A stretch of DNA of 64,000 bases. It comes from Microthyrium microscopicum. Lineage: Eukaryota; Ascomycota; Dothideomycetes; Microthyriales; Microthyriaceae. A program made the translations under genes and the position numbers. The notes under the pieces were generated by a model that made no database searches, was not told where the DNA came from, and saw only the letters and a list, made by a program, of their open reading frames with translations. The stretch spans positions 14,538-78,537 of the forward strand of contig MU004235.1 in NCBI GenBank assembly GCA_010405405.1, read 5' to 3'. The number at the start of each line of letters is the position of its first letter. Positions within the stretch are counted from its first letter, which is position 1. Of the stretch, positions 38,373-48,149 are shown one piece after another.

Positions 38373-39739
38373 GATAGTTTCTGGGGTCTAATTCACCCAG
38401 ATTTTTCAGAGCCAGAGGCCACATACGATGACAACAACATTTTTGGGGCTACGCCTGGGATCAACGCAGACCATTTGCAAGTCGCGAATGGTCATCTTTG
38501 CAAGCCTTCCTCGAGCAGTGCCAAAGCCGTCTCAACATTCTCTCCCCATACAGACAACGAAACTTCAGCAGAAATTGCAAAGAACCAATCATGGTCAATC
38601 CCAAAATCTATCTTTCGAATGATTCCATTCCGTATTTAACCTACCTTTAAGCGAGCAAGTAACAAGAACGAACATTACCTTTGCCATCACCGAATCCACA
38701 CTCACATACTTGTTTGTTTGTCTGTCAGTAAGGCATGGTCTGTATGTATAATCTGATCGATCGAGTGCAGTCAGATTTAATTCCGTCAAACAACATCTCA
38801 GATATTCTTAGCTCTTGCCATCACCCTCAACTTCCTTCGGACGATTCTTACCGCCGTGAATATATCAGCCGCCCCAGGGGACTATTTCAAGAGAAAAGGG
38901 GCCAATAGCTACGCGAGAAAAATAACAATTCCTATTCGCACACTGATAAATAACTTCGCAAGCAATTCCCTTACGATGCGTAACAATGCGAATTACAGCA
39001 GGGACTAGCTATATCTCAGATCGTCATATACACCAGGGATGTCGAGTATCTTATAGTCGGCCCCCTATACCGACCTGCCGGATTATCAAACATGAAGCTT
39101 AACCAGTAAACAGCTCTTTGAAATCTCGGTAGAGGCTCACATTCTCCTTTTGGGAGGTCGTTCCAGCCTTGAGACAGTAGGACAGGCAAGACAAGGACAG
39201 GCCGTTCGGAAAGCGAGGGAAAGCCCTAAAAGATGGACGATTGCGATTGTACGCCAGGCAATCCAACAATGTCAAAAAGTGGTCCAGTTGGTGCAACCTC
39301 GGGCTCAATATAATGTGACGCGTTTCTGGCGACCTGGTTACACAGCGCACTAGTAAACGGCTATATTTGTATTGTGGCGATCCACGGAATCAACATATCG
39401 CATGTCCAAAGAGATAAACAGACGATGAGGAATTGAGCGGTCGATGTTGAGCATTCGAACTACCAAGTTCCGCGATGTTATGATGCGCACGTTGAAAAGT
39501 CCCGTGGCTTGAACACAAAACACTAGCTTCCATGTCGTCATGTCAAGATCCACAACTAGAGAAATCATGGATCGTGCGCTTCTAAAGAAGCTTCTGGCGG
39601 CATTCCATTGTGGATCTTGGAGAATTATTGCCGGATCCAGCAGAAACGTGGAAGGTTGTTATTGTTGGTAATCTCGGACGTGGACCGTGTGTACGATTGC
39701 AGTCAATTAATGGTACGCTAGATGAAGTGTTGATAGAGA
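38373..39739. other. 1.4-kb region without a recognised gene
   Basis: Scattered short frames on both strands, none with domain-like sequence or plausible splicing. Composition is normal, not RIP-like. Confidence 0.45.
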
Positions 39740-39954
39740 CCAAGGGGTCGACAAAATAAATGGCGCGCTCCTAACGAGTGCGATGGCTCCCATACAGGAC
39801 GATCCGCTATTGAGTGCTTTATTTGCCATAGTGTGCATTCAGACTTCGATTATTTATCGAATGCGATAGGAAATATAACACGTTTGAATTAACAACGTTC
39901 GTGGGAGCAAACGACGCTGATGGGAGAAGGCCAGTTATTTTGTCCATCGGTTGA
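39740..39954. mobile_element. MITE copy B (about 215 bp)
   Basis: Close full-length relative of copy A. The left end reads CCAAGGGGTCGACAAAATAA then ATGGCGCGCTCC; the right end reverse-complemented CAACCGATGGACAAAATAAC then TGGCC. Interior landmarks GAGTGCTTTATTTGCCATAG and AACACGTTTGAATTAACAAC are shared with copy A. Non-coding. Confidence 0.8.
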
Positions 39955-41470
39955 GAGACATGAAATGTCCAAAATCATCCTAAATTGGATGGAATGTTTC
40001 GTGTCCGTGGTCCGTTGGCCAGCGAGAGCAAGCAATTGGGTGCTGTATAAGGTCCTTGCGGTGAGCCGATTGGTATGGCTGACTCGCAACGAGGTGGGAT
40101 TCCAATATGCTGGTATGGAGTATGAACGAAGTGGTGGGCTGGAGAAAAGTGTATGGAAACGATAGTCGCTCCTTTACTTGAGTAGAAAATCTGCAAGCAT
40201 AGAATTAGGAGGCAATGAAGTACTCCACAAGGTAGTAGATATGCTTCCAGCTGTCGTAAAATGCCAGTCTCACAAGCAGCATATCTTATGCAGGTACAAA
40301 AGTTAATCGTTAAAGCTGAAAGCAGGAACCAGGGGTTATAGTGATCGACATATCAGCATTAGATGCAAAGTATATCAATGTTGCTGTAAGGCCTAAACAT
40401 CGATAACCCAGCAAATCCAGCCAAGTGTTGATGGATCAATGCCTGCGGTCTCGATTCCGCAGACGAATCTGACATGATCGATCCTGCGAGCTATCAAGCG
40501 AAATAAGACATTCAAGATTAGTGTCTTTCTGGGTGATATCTTGGCACTTCCAGGGCAGTGGTACAAACCTTTAAAAGCTTCCGATTTATGGGAGGCAAAA
40601 GGCAAACGTGGGTTCCTTGCTGTCCGTCACCTCGTGTTGACGGTTGTGTGGATTTTCGATATAATATGCGAACGGTTTTTAGTGAATGAGATCATGCGTA
40701 AGCAGGCTTTCCTGAGAATAACAGGCTTCGTTATCGCATGGCGAACAGGCTTCTTTGGCGTGAAAGAGGGTAGACCGGGATCGCAAGTTCGGATCACACC
40801 CTATCTCTCTCTTCAGGCTTGTTTGCAAACCAACTCAGCAGATGATGAGTGCCTCTCCCTTTTGACTGCTTTCCACTGGAGGAGTGCATGAAGAGCGTTC
40901 AGCCGATGCCTGCATCTCAAGAGCCACTCGAAATGAAAAAGAGTCTGCCGATGCCACGATTGGTCGCTTCTCCTGTACCTCAGCCTAAAGCATGCTGAAG
41001 ATTGCTGTAGGCTGAAAGCAAGAGCTGTAAGAGTAAAGCAAAGGTTGTTTCCGCGATCATCAAACAGGCACATGGGAATGTGATCCGACGAAATTTAGGA
41101 GTAGCGGAACAAGTTGCCAGCCTTGCCTTGTCTTTCCGCCGGTTGCTTGCTGGTCTTGGTTGTCGACGCCCCAGCACACCGTGCGCGCCATGTTAGTACT
41201 TGTACTCGGTGATGGCATTTTCTTTGAATCCGTTGGCATCCCTTTTCGAGTCTTTGCTTTGCTCTGCACTGTTCATGTTTATATCCTAACTTTGCCAACT
41301 TTTTCCCCCAGATCTGGGACGGTCATTCCTTATCATACAGCACATATCCAACCTTTTCGCCCTGGCCTTTGGACCCAGATACTCGCCAACTGACAACAAG
41401 TCTAAAAGCGCATTTATTAAATCTTAATTGAAGGAAGCACCGTCCACAGTCGGTCCCAGCATACTGGATA
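39955..41470. other. 1.5-kb region without a recognised gene
   Basis: Several frames of 65-116 codons overlap each other on both strands (for example 40541-40891 plus and 41323-41595 minus); none has a recognisable domain or good splice sites. Probably non-coding or long decayed. Confidence 0.4.
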
Positions 41471-41830
41471 TCAAGCATCCCAATTCTGGAGTTTCCACCA
41501 GGATTGAGGAAAACCGAGAACCTCCGAAGCAGATCGCATTGCTGCTGCATTGAGGCCAACAGCTGCAGCCTCGGCGAGAGACTACAGAAGTACATTGAAG
41601 ACTATTCTGAAGAGATTCTCGACCTTCTTGATCAGGACTCTGCCACTCTGGAGCGCAAAGTTTGAGAGGGAGGTGCAAAATAGCAAAGGTTCCAGAGGAT
41701 CGACCCAACTCAAACTCAACTTCAAGCCGGCAACGGATGCGAAGCAGGCCAAGCACCGCAAGAGTTGAGAGAGCAAGGAGAAATAATTTCTTTTGGGCGC
41801 AAGAGTCAGGAATCTTCAAAAATTAGGGAG
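41471..41830 (+). pseudogene. Possible decayed coiled-coil gene fragment
   Basis: One plus-strand frame reads protein-like (EANSCSLGERLQKYIEDYSE, then EILDLLDQDSATLERKV) until a TGA near 41668, and after a further TAG goes on with QRFQRIDPTQTQLQAGNG and similar acidic/Gln-rich sequence to about 41830. The uninterrupted helical stretch suggests an old coding region; the stops suggest it is dead. No family recognised. Confidence 0.25.
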
Positions 41831-41937
41831 TAGAAGAGGGACCTGGAGGTTGCGGTGATTGGCTGAGCCTATGGCCACACAGTCGCGCTACTGGCTTTTG
41901 TCGTAGCGCCTTCCGAGCCTCAGCGCTCTTCAGTCGA

Positions 41938-43253
41938 ATGTCAAACGACAACCCAGACTCTCCTCCACTTTCACGACATGGCCAAATACTCGACTCCCAG
42001 ATATCTCCCCCTCTTCCATCATCACCAATATCTCCTCAATCTCGCCCACGTCGTTCTAGCTGGCGGCCTTTTCAAATCAACTCGCCCTTTACTCCCGCTG
42101 CCATAGGCCGTCCAGTAACCCCTAGACGGCCCCCTGCTGCGCGTCTTTGGAATCCCCAGAACTTTTCTCCACGCAGCCCTGCGGTTCCCAACGTGCCTGT
42201 CACCCCGCTACCTGTCGACGCACATCGAAATCCTCGCGACGAACATCCCCTGTTGACTCTGCCCGAGCAGCGTCGTAGTCGCCAGAGCTTTCAAAGTCTA
42301 CGCCTATCGCCGAGCACCTCGCTCGTCGTTGAGCACGAATCCTCCAACGACCGCAGCGGTAGCGACACTGTTCCCGTCCCATCTACAGTTCACAAAGGGA
42401 AAGAACCCGCTGCAGGCCAGGGGTCGCCTAATACAGGAATCGGTGCCCAGCAAGTCGCAAATATGCCACCTAATGAATCAAAACCAGACATGCCATACCC
42501 AATTGGGCTTTCGGATGTAGAGGCTGTCCCAGATCAACGATTACGACATACACCTTCCAAGGTTTCACTACCGATGCTACAAGCAGACACAGGCGCACAA
42601 CAGCAAGACGGCGACAGACAGTCGAATGATGGCGAATCTGCAATCGAGTGGGGTCCAGCTCATCCCTGCTATCCACACATGAACCCCCATGTACCTACAA
42701 CATCACCGCTATACTCGTCTACTCGCATAATAAGGATACCTCGCGATTGGATGATGGTGGGCGACCTGGCTCCTACGTTTGCCAACGTATACCCTGAAGT
42801 CTTGGATAATCTCTTTTCGGAAGAGGAATTTCGCAAGGTTTTACGGCATGTAAATGAAGTGCTCATGTCTGCTTTCAATCCGTTTGGCGCGCGAGCATGG
42901 CTGGATACAATTTTGGGTGTGGCTACTTTTTGGCTCTGGGATGATCTGGGCATGACAGGAGTCAAGAGCCAGTTAAAGAAGTTGGAGCAATGGATTGAAT
43001 CATGGAATCGTGATATCGGGGCCAAGGATGGAGTACAAATAATACCATTGCGGAGGACTGGATATATGTCGGTATGTTTCTGTTTAATAAGAACAAAGGC
43101 CTTGACTAACCAGACTAGATGGACATTCAAATACCCGATCCTCAAATATCTCAAGATCCAGTCTCACGGCCTGCCACAGCACTTACAGATTTCAACCCAC
43201 CTTCACCCTATGGACTCGAGAATATTCCACCCCGAGTCGCAGCCGCCGCATAA
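41938..43253 (+). CDS. erf4: Erf4/Shr5-type palmitoyltransferase subunit
   Basis: Spliced as 41938..43071 and 43119..43253, 422 residues. Residues 1-260 are Pro/Ser/Arg-rich and disordered. At about 263-375 comes the Golgin A7/Erf4 domain: IIRIPRDWMMVGDLAPTFAN, FSEEEFRKVLRHVNEVLMSAF, LDTILGVATFWLWDDLG and LKKLEQWIESWN. Erf4 partners the DHHC enzyme Erf2 at the ER and is needed to palmitoylate Ras. The 47-nt intron has GTATGT donor, CTAAC branch site and TAG acceptor; splicing gives the tail MDIQIPDPQISQDPVSRPAT and onwards. A CAG acceptor 5 nt earlier would give a different tail, which I think less likely. Long N-terminal extensions are usual in filamentous fungi. Confidence 0.88.
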
Positions 43254-43479
43254 TGATCAGCTAATACACCTTCATCGGTCTCTAATATAGCCCGGGACAC
43301 ATTCTGGGACATCGTGTATCCAATTTGGCGTTTTGATATTTGAGCGAGCGTATTGAATGTTTGGCGTTCGGACCAGCTTCAATCATCATGGCAGACATGG
43401 CATGCACCAAAAGTCAGCTTTATATAATTGCCGTAACCGAATCGAGACGGCGCTGTCAATTTTACTTCAGCGAGACAGT

Positions 43480-43905
43480 TCATTGTGTTATTTTGTGTAT
43501 CCACGAGTTTTGTTTGACCTTTTGTACCTTTGGATCTTGCATGGCATGGGCACATTTCGGATACCCCCGGTTAGACAGATGGAAGAGGCTGCAGATGCTT
43601 AGAATCGCGACCATAGTGGAGGGCAAGATGTACTGCGATAGTACGAAGATTACTAGTAATGAATTTTGAAAGACATGTATGCTCAATGGCGTTGTTTCAT
43701 CAAAGGGTTTGCGGGTGAAGACTGCCGATATCAAAATCAATTGAGTAATGTCTGCCACTTTGCGTTGGATGATGGCCTGACTTTTATAGATTAGCACAGC
43801 GTTATGCTCAAAGGTCTAAAACAATCAATTAAAGAGTGGGTATCAGGCTACATATGTAAAGTCAGCTTGTCAGCTCACTACCTGTAGAAGCTCCACGGAA
43901 GACAT
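43480..43905 (-). CDS. Small orphan protein with membrane segment
   Basis: Model complement(43480..43815, 43882..43905), 119 residues. A mini first exon codes MSSVELLQ; a 66-nt intron ends TTGTTTTAG, and the second exon begins TFEHNAVLIYKSQAIIQRKV. A hydrophobic stretch (LLVIFVLSQYILPSTMVAIL) probably forms one or two membrane spans, followed by a basic tail. No family recognised. The mini-exon with a clean frame join supports a real gene. It is divergent from the acyl-CoA dehydrogenase gene, with about 190 bp between the starts, so the two may share a promoter. Confidence 0.45.
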
Positions 43906-44094
43906 TGTGGTGCAGAATTAACTTGAAGAGGAAAATAGACCTCGGCGGCGAATTGGGCCAGAATCGCTCCTCGGCAACTCCAGCCCCGCAAACTCTACTC
44001 CAATCCATGCACCTTGAAACAGCTTCCTCTTGTCTTTTTCTTTGCTCATTGAAGAGTATCTCTTCGGTCAATTCATTCATATTCCTCATACAAC

Positions 44095-45601
44095 ATGTCT
44101 AAGAACAGAAATCTCAGTGCTTCCCAGCGGATTCCCCCGCTCGTTGCCCATCTCGTGAGCGACCGCGCGAAGAAGGCTCTCGATGTCGTATGTTTACTGA
44201 TCTCTACAACTTCCTATAGCCTCTACATATCTAACATTGAATACAGGTCGAGAAGTTTGTCGAGGAAGACTGTATCCCGACCGAGGGAGTATGGCAAACC
44301 CAGCTCGGAACCACCACTGAGCAACGCTTCAACACTCATCCTCATGTCATGGAAGAGCTAAAGGACAAGGCAAAGAAGCTTGGTCTCTGGAACATGTTCT
44401 TGCCCAAGAACCACTTCAAGGAGGGCGCCGGTTTCAGCAACATCGAGTATGGTCTTATGGCTGAAGTCCTTGCACGAAGTGGTCTTGCTTCAGAGGCTAC
44501 CAACTGCGCTGCCCCAGATACTGGCAACATGGAAGTCCTCGCCAAGTACGGAACGGACGCGCAAAAGAAGCAGTGGCTCGCACCACTCCTCAATGGCGAG
44601 ATCCGCTCTGCCTTCTTGATGACTGAGCCAGATATTGCGTCTTCAGATGCCACCAACATCAACCTCCGAATCGTCAAGGAAGGCAACTCCTGGGTTCTCA
44701 ATGGCTCGGTATAAACATTCCTCTTCCCCAATGCCACCAGTGTAACTAACAATCGCCCTAGAAATGGTGGTCATCCGGCGCCGGCGACCCACGCTGCAAA
44801 GTCTACATCGTAATGGGCAAAAACGACCCCGACAACAAAAATCCCTACCTCCAACAATCCGTCATCCTTGTCCCCGCCTCCACCCCCGGCATCACCATCC
44901 ACCGCATGCTTTCTGTCTTCGGCTACGACGACGCACCCCACGGCCACGGACACATCACTTTCGAAAACGTCCGCGTGCCCCTCGACCACATCGTCCTAGG
45001 CCCCGGCAAAGGTTTCGAGATCATCCAAGGCCGTCTCGGACCTGGTCGTATTCACCACGCCATGCGCTCCATCGGTGCCGCAGAGAAGGCACTAGACTAC
45101 TTCATCGCCCGCATCAACGACCCAAAGAAAACCACATTCGGCAAGCCCCTCCACGAGCACGAAATCATGGTCGAGCGTCTCGCAAAGTCACGTATCGAAA
45201 TTGATGCTGCAAGACTCATTGTGCTAAACGCAGCCCTCGCCATTGACAACGGCAACGCTGCCACAGCCAAGAAGGAGATCGCACAAGCCAAAGTTCTCGT
45301 CCCTGAAGCACTCGCCAACACACTCGACCGCGCGATCCAAGCCTGGGGCGCAGCTGGTGTATGCCAAGACACACCGTTGGCAAACATGTGGGCGCATGCC
45401 CGCACAATGCGTATTGTAGATGGACCGGATGAGGTGCATCTTCTTCAACTCGGAAAGAACGAGAACAAGCGTGCTCAAGTAGTGATTGAGAAGCTGGAGA
45501 AGCAGAGCAAGGCGAAAGCGGCAGCACTTAGTGCGAAGGGTTTAGAGAAGAAGGATATCTTGTACATTGGAAAGTCGACGGGACCCGGATCTAAGTTGTA
45601 A
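44095..45601 (+). CDS. Peroxisomal acyl-CoA dehydrogenase (ACAD10/11-like)
   Basis: Spliced as 44095..44187, 44247..44708, 44762..45601; 464 residues. The N-terminal helical domain includes FLPKNHFKEGAGFSNIEYGL; the FAD-binding beta domain includes FLMTEPDIASSDATNINLRI and NGSKWWSSGAGDPRCKVYIV across intron 2; the C-terminal domain includes GPGRIHHAMRSIGAAEKALD and IQAWGAAGVCQDTPLANMWA. The closest known subfamily is ACAD10/11. The last three residues are SKL, a classic PTS1, so the enzyme should go to peroxisomes. This is notable because most acyl-CoA dehydrogenases are mitochondrial and peroxisomes more often use acyl-CoA oxidase. It lacks the kinase domain found on animal ACAD10/11. Complete; both introns have good consensus. 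Confidence 0.92.
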
Positions 45602-45856
45602 ATACTGTACCTGGGTTTACTAAAAAGATCTTGGATATGTAAATTTGGGCAATGTCAAGATTGGATTTTGGTCATGATATTGAACTTTATCTATGATGAT
45701 CCAAACGAGCGTTATCTGGCTCCATCCTTGATACTCTGGGAAGTATATATTCCTATCCAATACCTCTCCAGTTGTCCAGGAGCCACCAAGACCAATAACT
45801 ATTAACGATTGTTGCAGGCTTATATGCCTCTATGTTTCCCTCCCCAGTTTGCCCCT

Positions 45857-46528
45857 TCACTTTTTGCTAGTTGAAAAGTTCAATCCCGGAATAGGATTCC
45901 ACGTCTTTCCCTGCCCTTCTTCAGTGACTACATTACTATCATGGCGCTCCTCGCCCTCGTGCTGTTCGTGGTGCTCGCCATTCTGCTGTTCATGCATTTC
46001 CTGGCTGTCGTAGTCTTCTGGAACTTCTTTCGAGCGATTCTTGCGCTTACGCATTACCCTATAGGAGCGTCAGCGACCGGAATCGACGTATGGAAAAGAG
46101 ATACGAGGTATATTGCAAGGGGACACTTTTGGGAATGGGGATGTGGTGAAGACTTACACACAAACAACAATACATAATATCACCAATACTAGAACGACGA
46201 GAAAGGCAATGAGGATGAATTTGCCGACGCGGGCGAAGAAGGATTTGTGGGGGGCTTTTGAGGCTAGGTTTGTGGCTGCGGCGGCGGCGTTGCCTGCTTT
46301 TGTTGCGGCGGTTGCTAGACCTTTTGATGCGGTTGTTGCTAGTGTGCTTGCTGGACTGGAGGGAGGTTAGTATGGATGGACTTGATATGGAGGTGGAGGT
46401 AAGGTCTATTGGCAACTTGGTGAAGGGAGGGTGTGGACTGACTGGCTGGTTCCTGTTGCGGCGTGGGTCGCTTGTGAGGAGGCTGTTGAGGCGGTGGTTG
46501 CTCGCGGGAAGAGTAGTTGTGTTGACAT
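45857..46528 (-). CDS. Orphan single-pass membrane protein
   Basis: Model complement(45857..46058, 46158..46355, 46443..46528), 161 residues. Intron 1 has GTCAGT donor and a perfect TACTAAC branch site; intron 2 has GTAAGT donor. The head is Ala/Thr-rich (ATAATKAGNAAAATNLASKA), followed by one strong membrane span (FILIAFLVVLVLVILCIVV), a basic stop-transfer patch (MRKRKNRSK) and an acidic, His/Glu/Gln-rich tail (MHEQQNGEHHEQHEGEERHD). It has no clear cleavable signal. I do not recognise a family. Three exons joining in one frame across two consensus introns make it likely real. Convergent with the acyl-CoA dehydrogenase gene, 255 bp apart. Confidence 0.6.
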
Positions 46529-48149
46529 TCTGTTGGATGTGAAGTTGTTGTGATAGAAGGTGGTATGATAGAGATATGGTGGTGGTGAATACGGTCTTTG
46601 CTGTCTGGTGTTTTCTAGATTGCTTCTTGGAGAATGTTTTGGCACTCAGGGGTACGTTTATACTACTGTTGAGGAATTGAGATTGAAATGAAAAGGTACC
46701 TACTTTACAGTCGGCTCAGGAGGATATTAAATATGAAAAGCCTATACGATCCCAATCATGCCATCAACACTCTCCACCATCCAGCCATCCTCTCAGCCCA
46801 CTTGGGACGACTAGCTAGACCAACAACTGCAACCAGACGAGAGAAAACTCAGCATTCTTGCATGGGCAAGGGGTGAAGATATAGTGCTCCTAGATCCTTT
46901 GAATCCCACGATGGCTAACGATTGGTGTGCTTGGCGGAGGGGGGAGCACCATGGAAGGACTACTATATATCGTGGGATCTATAATAGAGTTGTGATATTG
47001 CCGGAAGGTGGCTAAGGTGGCTCATGCTGTGTTTGTTTATCCGTGGTTCCAAACTCTGGGTAGATCATGGGAAGTGATTCCTCCTACTGTACTATCTGAC
47101 TGCCTAAGACTCGGGGCAAGGATCTTGAATCATTGTAACTTCTGCGATTACAATTCTCCCAGAGATTTCTGTTCGTTGAGAGCTGAAAAGAGGCCAGTTG
47201 AGGGATCATTATCATCTACGGAGTAGAGCCCTATTGGTGCTTGAGATCGATCCTCAATCCAAGGTTTCTTTTTGGCAGTTCCATATGTTTCACTTGCGCA
47301 CTTTTCAAGTATTTGATACTACTCATTCTAAAGGGTCGTGGATATTGAGAATTCTTAGGTACACGACTATGCTTGATAGTACATGTTAGCTCTGGAATTC
47401 GCAGCTCCAGGGCGATATTGCAGCTCATCCATATCAACACTGTACGTTTGCTTAAGGCACGCAATGAAATTGACATTGATCGTTTGCTCAATTTTATATG
47501 ATTTGCTGCGGAATACCGGTTCATCAAGTGCTTTTTAGTTTTCTCATACTTCGGATTCTGATTGTTGAAGTCTACGTCCCTTCGAAGTCTTCCTCGCTAG
47601 ATAGGAACGTTTGGTACTAATTTTTAGCAAACTTAAGAGCCAAGGAATCTTGATGATGGGATCGATGTTAAAAAGACAGTATCGCAAATCATACTTTCGC
47701 CCAAATCATGACTCACTTCATGTCTTATTTGTGCTTCGGCAGATGTCGTTCTTCCGATAACGAGCACTCTGGCAGGATCGTAGTGGCGATAGATAGGGAA
47801 CTTCGCATATGAATTATAAATCGAAGCAAATCCTGGATTTCCATTTGTTATAAGATGATGTTTCAAAATCCTTTGAATACTAGTAGTGAAAAGAGCTCAA
47901 GTAACGAGGCACTACACACCCAAGGGTAAAAATATTGACCATCCAATTTCGGTCCCCGCAATCGGAACTGTGGAACCAACTCAAATTTCCATTCATGGAC
48001 CTTCCTGAAAAAAAATATCAAACTTGCTGGAGCCGCATGTGATAGTTCGAGCTACAATACTTCTAGGAATCTAAAACCACAAATTCCATCTGGGCATCAC
48101 ACCATACTTATTGCCCTTTTAAGCGCAGCTGCGCAAGTTGTCTGCAGAA
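46529..48149. other. 1.6-kb intergenic region upstream of the thr1 fusion
   Basis: No supported gene. Frames at 47008-47226 and 47231-47527 lack domain character. It should hold the promoters of the membrane orphan (left) and of the homoserine kinase fusion (right). Confidence 0.5.
47709..47715. promoter_or_regulatory. Candidate Gcn4/CPC1 site (TGACTCA)
   Basis: A perfect TGACTCA lies 435 bp upstream of the homoserine kinase-AIRS start. This is the general amino-acid control element that Gcn4 (CpcA/CPC1 in filamentous fungi) binds. It fits a threonine biosynthetic gene, but a 7-bp match can arise by chance. Confidence 0.35.

Noticed and set aside
40436-40480. Hairpin CTGCGG...CCGCAG with TCGATT loop, looking like the T-arm of a tRNA
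   Set aside because: Stem of six and loop of eight do not fit a T-arm, and I could not find matching acceptor, D or anticodon stems. No tRNA is called anywhere in the window.
40541-40891. 116-codon plus-strand frame
   Set aside because: No Met-context, domain or intron support; composition like surrounding non-coding sequence.
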